NCBI GenBank assembly: GCA_003445095.1
Contig: DLVS01000340.1
Location: forward strand, 1 to 12,090
Source: Verrucomicrobiales bacterium
Lineage (GTDB): Bacteria; Verrucomicrobiota; Verrucomicrobiia; Limisphaerales; UBA9464
Length of the DNA: 12,090 nt
Direction: 5' to 3'
Position 1 is the first letter of the stretch. The number at the start of each line of letters is the position of its first letter. Positions 6,489-12,090 of the stretch are shown one piece after another. The notes under the pieces are model-generated. The model was not told where the DNA came from and ran no database searches. It worked only from the letters and a program-made list of their open reading frames with translations. The position numbers and the translations under genes are program-made.

Positions 6489-6513
6489 GCCCGGATTTTT
6501 GTCCGGGCTTTTT
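6489..6513 (+). terminator. Intrinsic terminator of the korAB operon
   Basis: GCCCGGA (6489-6495) and TCCGGGC (6502-6508) form a perfect 7-bp GC-rich stem with a TTTTTG loop, followed at once by TTTTT (6509-6513). It starts 30 bases after the korB stop. On the minus strand the stem is not followed by a T-run, so it should act for korAB only and not for the convergent gene ending at 6563. Confidence 0.88.
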
Positions 6514-6562
6514 CATTTGGCCGAGCTGATCGAGTCGTGTGCGGTGGCGAGGCTGCGGACGC

Positions 6563-8401
6563 TCACTTGGGCGTTGGCGCAAAGGTCTTCAACTGAAACC
6601 CCGCGGAGTCCCATGCGCCGGCCGACACCGCAATACCGAAGTATTTGGCCATTTGTTCGAAGGGCGGCAATAGGCTGAAATCCAACCATTCGGACGCTTG
6701 TTCCGCGGCTGCTTTCGTCATGCCCGGAGACAGTCGCTCGATGCCGCCACCCGTTCGAAGTGCTTCCCAAGTTGCTTGCACCGACTCCCGCTGATTCTGA
6801 TAGCTGAAGAATCCAGTGGACATTCCACCGACTTGTTGGGCCGCTTCGGCGAGTCCAGGCGACTCCTTTAAGGGACGCCCTCCTCCGTCCGAGCTACGTA
6901 AGAACTCTTCGAGCACGGCGGCATCATTGGCGAACGCCACGTATCCGCCGCTCGCCGAAAACTCGATGAGCCGCGGTGGTTGATTGCCGGGACTCGGCAG
7001 AGTCATCGAGAAAATCTTCTTCCCATTGACTTCGCGTTCCTTGATGTCTTCACCGCCGCCCGGCAACAAACTCGCGAGCGTGCGGAGGGCCGACAACATC
7101 TCATTCGCGTTCACGGCGCCAAGCAGCGATAGCGAGGGGCGGTTTTGCAATTCCGGCAACGTTTTGCCGCGCGCCGCCCGTTCATAAGAGATGTAGTCAT
7201 CGCCGAGGTTTCCGAAGAACCGCTTCCTAAAATCAAAATTAGGATCCTTGTCCTTCCCTAGCGCACCGAGTGACATGTTGAGAAGCCCGCCAAGTTGAGG
7301 CGAAACCTGCTGGATCAGCGCCTCAAGGCCTGACCACAACTGCTGGCCGTTCAAGCGGAACCGTCCGAACGAGACTACCTCTGCGGGAACGAACGCCGGA
7401 GGCGACGCATCCTTGGCCTCGAATTGGAGGATTTTGAACAGCCCGTTGCGCTTGGCTGCTGGAATCGCAACCAACGTGCGCCCGATGAGCCCGGACTCGG
7501 TCTGTCGGGCCGAGGCTGAAACCGAACGCAGGCCGTCCAATCCCAGGCCGGCAACCGCTTGCTTCGGATCGATTCCAAAAGCCCCACCGTCCGGGCTAGA
7601 TGCCGTCGCGCTGAGCTGGAGAGCCTCGAGGAGCGCACCGGTTTGGAGGAATCCGTAGGCGGTGGCATCCCGAAACGAACCCGCCGCTTCGGCCGATTGA
7701 AAGTCTGGCGAATCTCCCAGCACTGGCACGGTCCCACCGGTGAGTCGCGCGACCAACCGGTCCAATCCCTTGGGGGAGCTTGCCAGTAGGAAGGCGGAAT
7801 CGGCCTGACCAAAGGTCAGTTCGAGTTTCGACGCCTTGGTCTCGTCGTCGTCTTTTCCATCGGGGTCGTCCTTGTCTTGGGCATCTTCGGTAGGCGCCGC
7901 GCGTTCGATTTCCACGGTGGTGAATTCCAGGTCTCGAATCTTTTCCGTGCGAACTGTTTTTTTGGCCTCGGAAAGCTTCTGCCGAACTTCAGTGAGCCGC
8001 GTCTTGAGTTGGTCCGCCTTGTCGCGGCTGTCCACCACGAGCACCATCGTGGGGTTAGAATCTTCGTCCGACGGATCCCAGTCCGCTTTGATGATGGCGA
8101 ACGACACCTGCCCTTGGAGTAGGGGCAGAAAGTCGGCGGCCTTGATCCCGAGGTCCTTCTCTAGCGTTCCCAGGAACTTCTCCCGGAATTGGGTCTCGAA
8201 CTTGTCGCGAAAGGGCTTCATGGCCGGATCCGCCCACAATCGTCCCAAAGGTGCCGACTCGGTGCTGGCATGCATCGCCACCCAATCGGGAACAGTCAGC
8301 AGAAGGAGGGTATCCTGAGGGAATAGTTGCGGCGGTGCCGGAACCGCAGCGTGCAGGGCGAGAGCGGTCAGACTGATCGCCAGCCACCGGATCAATTTCA
8401 T
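6563..8401 (-). CDS. Secreted protein of unknown function with internal duplication
   Basis: A 612-residue protein with a clear signal peptide (1-19, MKLIRWLAISLTALALHAA) and no other membrane segment, so it is probably periplasmic or extracellular. I do not recognise catalytic motifs. The general pattern (early PQDTLLLLTVPD, alternating strands and amphipathic helices, and an ending like PPFEQMAKYFGIAVSAGAW) recalls DUF3352-like exported proteins; this is a tentative resemblance. Two halves look homologous. In the first, MVLVVDSRDKADQLKTRL (119-136) is followed by AFLLASSPKGLDRLVARL (203-220) and a GFLQTGALLEAL stretch (250-261). In the second, LLGAVNANEMLSALRTL (426-442) is followed by YVAFANDAAVLEEFLRSS (487-504) and a GFFSYQNQ stretch (530-537). 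An acidic low-complexity loop (about 169-188) interrupts the first half. It lies 177 bases downstream of the PSD1 gene on the same strand. The ATG at 8401 is chosen because it gives the signal peptide. Confidence 0.8.
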   Translation of the reverse strand: MKLIRWLAISLTALALHAAVPAPPQLFPQDTLLLLTVPDWVAMHASTESAPLGRLWADPAMKPFRDKFETQFREKFLGTLEKDLGIKAADFLPLLQGQVSFAIIKADWDPSDEDSNPTMVLVVDSRDKADQLKTRLTEVRQKLSEAKKTVRTEKIRDLEFTTVEIERAAPTEDAQDKDDPDGKDDDETKASKLELTFGQADSAFLLASSPKGLDRLVARLTGGTVPVLGDSPDFQSAEAAGSFRDATAYGFLQTGALLEALQLSATASSPDGGAFGIDPKQAVAGLGLDGLRSVSASARQTESGLIGRTLVAIPAAKRNGLFKILQFEAKDASPPAFVPAEVVSFGRFRLNGQQLWSGLEALIQQVSPQLGGLLNMSLGALGKDKDPNFDFRKRFFGNLGDDYISYERAARGKTLPELQNRPSLSLLGAVNANEMLSALRTLASLLPGGGEDIKEREVNGKKIFSMTLPSPGNQPPRLIEFSASGGYVAFANDAAVLEEFLRSSDGGGRPLKESPGLAEAAQQVGGMSTGFFSYQNQRESVQATWEALRTGGGIERLSPGMTKAAAEQASEWLDFSLLPPFEQMAKYFGIAVSAGAWDSAGFQLKTFAPTPK

Positions 8402-8420
8402 CGGCGGAACGTTACCGCCG
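8402..8420. promoter_or_regulatory. Inverted repeat immediately upstream of the start codon of the 612-residue protein
   Basis: CGGCGG (8402-8407) and CCGCCG (8415-8420) flank a seven-base centre containing the palindrome AACGTT. It occupies the place where a ribosome-binding site would be for the minus-strand ATG at 8401. It could be an operator or an RNA hairpin limiting translation; no T-run accompanies it. The six-base arms are short, so chance is possible. Confidence 0.35.
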
Positions 8421-8578
8421 CGCCTGCGATAGCAAGCCGATTTGGTACCCCATTCTCGTCCGTTGGGCCGGACCGACCGAGTGCTCTGAATAGGCCCTTA
8501 GTCCGGATGAGCCTCCGTTTGAACTACTGTCTCGTCTCCAGGATTGCCAGGTGCCGGTCGCGGTCCGCCGTCTCGGCT

Positions 8579-11500
8579 TCAGTTCTTCACGAGCACGCCG
8601 TCCAAATTCAACAGAACGTTGGCGACCGTAGTCCACGCCGCTGCCTCGGCGGGTGGCAAATCGGCCGGAAGAGGCCCAAGCGGATCTGACGCGAGCTTGA
8701 CGGCCTCATCGACTCGCTCTCGGTAATTCGCAACTTCAGATTCAAAAAGCTGTACTAAGGCCTCGACTTGCTGAGTGGTCGCGGGCCGGGACAATACGCG
8801 TTGCAGGCCGTTCCGAATCCGCTCGGCAACCGGTCCGGGCTCGCTCGCTAGGCGCCGGCCCAGGGCCTGAGCGCATTCTACAAAAACCGGATCGTTCAGG
8901 GTCACAAACGCTTGAAGCGGAGTATTGGTGGGTTGCCGTCGCAAGGTGCACGTCTCCCGGCTGGGAGCGTCGAACGTGGCCATGCTCGGATAGGGCACTG
9001 TCCGACGCCAAAACGTGTAGATGCCGCGCCGATACCGGTCTTCGCCTTCGCTCGTGGCCCAACTTCGTTCTCCGTTGAACGCGGCGCGCCATAGGCCGTC
9101 GGGTTGCATTGGATAAACGCTCGGACCGCCAATCTTGCGGCTTAGAAGCCCACTCAGCATCAAGGCCTGGTCGCGCACTGTCTCGGCATCCAGCCGCAGC
9201 CGGGGCGCCCGCGAGTAGAGCTTGTTCAGCGGATCTTTTTCCCGCAGCTCTGGGGTTACCGCCGAGGACTGCTGGTACACGGCGGACATCACGATCAGTT
9301 TGATCAGCGCCTTCAAGTCCCAGCCTAATTTTGGCTCCAAGAGATCCGTTCTGTCGGGAGTGGGTTTGGGAGATTGGAAACTGACCGCCAACCAATCCAG
9401 CAAGGGCCGATTCGTGGGCAAGGCGCCTTGAGTGCCGAAATCCTCCTCTGTTTCTACCAGGGCTTGCCCCATGAGTTGCGCCCACACCCGATTTACCGCC
9501 ACACGGGAAGTAAGTGGGTTATCCGGCGCAGTCAGCCAGCGCGCCAACCCGAGTCGGTTCGTAGGAGCCTCCGTTGGCCAAGGATTGAACGCGACCGGAA
9601 CGCCTGCCGTCACGGGGTCACCGGGATCCAAGAAGTTGCCCTTGTTCAGGACACGGGTGATCCGCTGGGAATCCGGCCCGAGCTGCCGCATAACCGGCAC
9701 CGCAGTCCCGCGCACGGCATCTCGCTTGGCCCGCAGCGCCGCCAGTTCTTTGAACTTCGGCCCGAGGGTTGCCGATTGTGGTCGGAAGTAATCGTCAAGA
9801 ATTGATCGGTGGGTGGGCGTCCATTGCGAAGGCGCTACGGCGAGCGCAGCCTGAACTGGCCCGGGAAAGATCCGTACCGGCGTCGCCCGATCAGTCACGC
9901 TGATGCGAAACTTCCCGAGCGTTTGATGCTCTCCGTAGTTGTGGGCGAGCGAAATCCTTAGGGTTGCTGGCGCTGAGAGGTCCAACGCCTCGGCAAACTC
10001 CGCAGCCCATCGGTGAGGCCGGCCTAACTCTCCGCCCACGGCCCAGCCAGACATCCGGCTGGTATCCTTGTCGATTGCTTCGGCAGCGGCGAAATCGGAC
10101 TGACTATGGTCTGCCGAGGCATTCACCAGTGCCAGCGCTTGTGGGGCGGCCGGCCCAACCTTGACGACCGGATCGGGAGCATTGGTTAGCACCAACTGCC
10201 AAACTGTTTCGCGACGCCCATCCAGCAGCCGGATCTTGGAATTCGCCAGTCGCGTCCCGACCCCTCCGTCGGTGCGGTTCCACACCGCGATCTGTTCCAC
10301 CGGGAATTCTGCACCCAAATCGAGTTCCCACCATGGGTCGTTCTCAGAACGCGTATGCGAAGTCGATCGCGCTTCGCCATAATTGCCGTCGGTATTACCG
10401 TCCACCGCGCGATTGGCGTCGCCCAGATAGTCCGTGCTGGACTGCGTTGGCGAACCTTTCAAAGCGATGTTAGTTCCCGCGCTAAAGACTTGGACTTCGG
10501 CCAGGCTCAGAATTCGGTTCGCGCCCGGAGCTTCGAGCCGAACGAAGCGCGCCGAGCGCGCCTCCCTCCCGCTCGGCACGAGCTCTACGCGAACGTCATT
10601 CAACACAAACGCGCCGCTGGTAGCTCGTCCGGGCCCCCCTTGGGGTAACGTCGAGTCAGTCAATGCTTCGATTGCTAGCGCCGTCAGCCGAGCGATCGGC
10701 GCCGTCACGGTAATCAAGTAACTGTCCCGGTCCGCCGCCGGCCCTGACACCAGGACACTGCCAGCCGAATCGATAGTGAAGGTTGGGGGATTCGTGCTTC
10801 CCGCTGTGACGGACTGGGGCACCAGCGCAGTCCACGGAATCGGCTCCGCGGCCCGCGTCGCCCAGGCCGCTAGTTCGGATTCGTACTCCGCATTCGGGGC
10901 TCGGTATTCTTTTTCGGCCTGGCCGACTTCGAGCTCCAGCGCCGCCCGCTGCTTGCGTTCTTGAAGCGAATACACGGGCAGTGTCGGGCGCTCATCGGGC
11001 TGGTCGTTGTCCTCCGTCTCGTTGAAAAACGCGAAGAACGAATAGTATTCCTTCTGGGTGATCGGATCGAATTTGTGGGTGTGGCATTGCGCGCAGTTCA
11101 TCGTCAGCCCCATCCAAACTTGCGCGGTTACGCCCGCTCGATCCTTCACCGCCGCCACCCGCCACTCCTCGTCGTCCGTGCCGCCTTCCGTATTCGTCAT
11201 CGTGTTCCGATGAAACGCTGAGGCGATCCGTTGCTCATCCGTGGCGTCGGGCACCAAGTCGCCGGCGATAAGGTCCCGAGTGAATTCGTCGAAGGGTTCA
11301 TTCGCATTGAGGGCCTGGATTAGCCAATCGCGCCACGGCCAGATGTTTGGGCGCAGTGGATCGGAACCGTACCCAGCGGAATCTGCATATCGACCTAAGT
11401 CCAGCCACACGCGCGACCAGCGTTCGCCGAAATGCGGCGAGGCCAACAATTGATCGACGACTCGCTCATAGGCACCCGGGCGAGTGTCCGCCACGAACGC

Positions 11501-12090
11501 CTCCACGTCCTCGGGCTCAGGAGGCAAGCCGGTCAACGCCAGCGAAAGCCGCCGAATCAGGGTGTATCGATCGGCGGGCGCAGACGGTTTTAGCCCGTTT
11601 TCCGCCAGCTTCGCGGCAATAAAATAGTCGAGGCCAGTCTTCGGCCATCCGGGATCGGCAATCTCGGGTAGGGCTGGTCTCTTCGGGGCGATCCATGCCC
11701 AGTGCGGCGCATAGTCTGCGCCTCCGATAATCCATCGTTCCAAGATCTCAATCTCAGCTGGAGTCAGCGGATTCTTTAATTCCGGGGGCGGCATCACTTC
11801 TTCGGGATCCGTCTCCCGAATGCGATGTAGCAATTCGCTCTTCTCCGCGTTGCCGGGCAAAATCGCCGGCCGAGGATCGCGAGCGCGCGTCGCCTCGGCG
11901 AAGGAGTCCAAGCGTAACTTCCCTTTGCGAGACCGTTCGTCCGGACCATGGCACGCAAAACACTTTTTGGAGAGGATGGGCTGAACTTGGGACGCGAAAT
12001 CTACCGGTGCGCCCTGATTTGCTGTCCCGACGGCCGAGGTTGCCTGCGACACCGAAACCGTGATCGCGACTGCGGCGAAGCTGAATTGAA
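8579..12090 (-). CDS. PSD1-type protein: cytochrome c-like / DUF1549 / discoidin-like / DUF1553, 5'-partial
   Basis: A very large exported protein of the kind expanded in Planctomycetes and Verrucomicrobia. Residue numbers here count from a GTG at 12052. An N-terminal cytochrome-like segment has CFACHGPDE (C31, C34, H35) and continues through VMPPPELKNPLTPAE to LERWIIGGAD. A DUF1549 block (about 136-345) contains LIRRLSLALTGLPP, HFGERWSRVWLDLGRYAD and a second haem-type motif NCAQCHTHKFDPI (C320, C323, H324). The middle holds an F5/8-type discoidin-like domain (about 500-610; NIALKGSPTQSSTDY, AVDGNTDGNYGE, DPWWELDLG), suggesting glycan binding. DUF1553 (about 832-1110) has NPLTSRVAVNRVW and RLRLDAETVRDQ, and the C-terminus is complete. 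The frame stays open upstream of that GTG to the edge, encoding FSFAAVAITVSVSQA, a signal-peptide core, so the true start lies outside. Function is unproven; a surface redox or polysaccharide role is inferred. No DUF1501 gene follows. Confidence 0.92.
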   Translation of the reverse strand, partial: QFSFAAVAITVSVSQATSAVGTANQGAPVDFASQVQPILSKKCFACHGPDERSRKGKLRLDSFAEATRARDPRPAILPGNAEKSELLHRIRETDPEEVMPPPELKNPLTPAEIEILERWIIGGADYAPHWAWIAPKRPALPEIADPGWPKTGLDYFIAAKLAENGLKPSAPADRYTLIRRLSLALTGLPPEPEDVEAFVADTRPGAYERVVDQLLASPHFGERWSRVWLDLGRYADSAGYGSDPLRPNIWPWRDWLIQALNANEPFDEFTRDLIAGDLVPDATDEQRIASAFHRNTMTNTEGGTDDEEWRVAAVKDRAGVTAQVWMGLTMNCAQCHTHKFDPITQKEYYSFFAFFNETEDNDQPDERPTLPVYSLQERKQRAALELEVGQAEKEYRAPNAEYESELAAWATRAAEPIPWTALVPQSVTAGSTNPPTFTIDSAGSVLVSGPAADRDSYLITVTAPIARLTALAIEALTDSTLPQGGPGRATSGAFVLNDVRVELVPSGREARSARFVRLEAPGANRILSLAEVQVFSAGTNIALKGSPTQSSTDYLGDANRAVDGNTDGNYGEARSTSHTRSENDPWWELDLGAEFPVEQIAVWNRTDGGVGTRLANSKIRLLDGRRETVWQLVLTNAPDPVVKVGPAAPQALALVNASADHSQSDFAAAEAIDKDTSRMSGWAVGGELGRPHRWAAEFAEALDLSAPATLRISLAHNYGEHQTLGKFRISVTDRATPVRIFPGPVQAALAVAPSQWTPTHRSILDDYFRPQSATLGPKFKELAALRAKRDAVRGTAVPVMRQLGPDSQRITRVLNKGNFLDPGDPVTAGVPVAFNPWPTEAPTNRLGLARWLTAPDNPLTSRVAVNRVWAQLMGQALVETEEDFGTQGALPTNRPLLDWLAVSFQSPKPTPDRTDLLEPKLGWDLKALIKLIVMSAVYQQSSAVTPELREKDPLNKLYSRAPRLRLDAETVRDQALMLSGLLSRKIGGPSVYPMQPDGLWRAAFNGERSWATSEGEDRYRRGIYTFWRRTVPYPSMATFDAPSRETCTLRRQPTNTPLQAFVTLNDPVFVECAQALGRRLASEPGPVAERIRNGLQRVLSRPATTQQVEALVQLFESEVANYRERVDEAVKLASDPLGPLPADLPPAEAAAWTTVANVLLNLDGVLVKN

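Noticed and set aside
8421..8578. Promoter for the 612-residue protein on the minus strand
   Set aside because: TTCAAA-17-TAAGGG is the best pair found, too far from consensus to report as a feature.
8742..9485. 247-codon open frame on the same strand as the PSD1 gene
   Set aside because: It is a different frame inside the DUF1553 coding region; the translation is basic and patternless, whereas the main frame holds conserved DUF1553 motifs.
1..12090. CRISPR array, tRNA, rRNA, insertion sequence or integrase
   Set aside because: No regularly spaced direct repeats, no tRNA-like cloverleaf, no rRNA signature and no transposase or recombinase motifs were seen on either strand.

Overview
The window is GC-rich bacterial DNA, most likely from a verrucomicrobial member of the PVC group, with Planctomycetes as the main alternative. 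The lineage signal comes from a very large secreted protein of the planctomycete-cytochrome / DUF1549 / DUF1553 (PSD1) type, which is characteristic of those two phyla. Several secreted hydrolase-like proteins support this. Few genes have a clear Shine-Dalgarno sequence. The phylum call is an inference from family content, not from a marker gene.

Layout, left to right. (1) Positions 1-257, minus strand: the first 85 codons of a secreted protein that looks like a pectin-lyase-fold (right-handed beta-helix) protein; its 3' part lies outside the window. (2) Positions 258-586: no gene, but a dense cluster of inverted repeats, including an 18-bp stem and an 11-bp interrupted palindrome. (3) Positions 587-1180, minus strand: a phospholipid N-methyltransferase-like SAM enzyme. 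(4) A 280-bp divergent spacer with a perfect 14-bp palindrome. (5) Positions 1461-3401, plus strand: a secreted M28 metallopeptidase closely resembling animal carboxypeptidase Q, with an extra N-terminal DUF1080-like jelly-roll domain. (6) Positions 3629-6458, plus strand: a two-gene korA-korB operon for a 2-oxoacid:ferredoxin oxidoreductase with the gamma and alpha parts fused, preceded by a candidate sigma70-type promoter and closed by a clear intrinsic terminator. (7) Positions 6563-8401, minus strand: a secreted protein of unknown function with an internal duplication. (8) Positions 8579-12090, minus strand: the PSD1-type protein with two CxxCH haem motifs. Its reading frame and signal-peptide-like stretch run off the right edge, so it is 5'-partial.

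Functionally, korAB is a cytoplasmic central-carbon enzyme: ferredoxin-linked oxidative decarboxylation of a 2-oxoacid such as 2-oxoglutarate, or the reverse. The flanking genes are largely exported and fit a polymer- or peptide-scavenging lifestyle. I see no single operon linking these functions.

I found no obvious undescribed multi-gene system, defence island, CRISPR array, tRNA, rRNA or insertion sequence. The observations most worth following are the hairpin cluster at 334-508, the DUF1080-carboxypeptidase Q fusion, the internally duplicated protein at 6563-8401, and the PSD1 protein that has no DUF1501 partner downstream.
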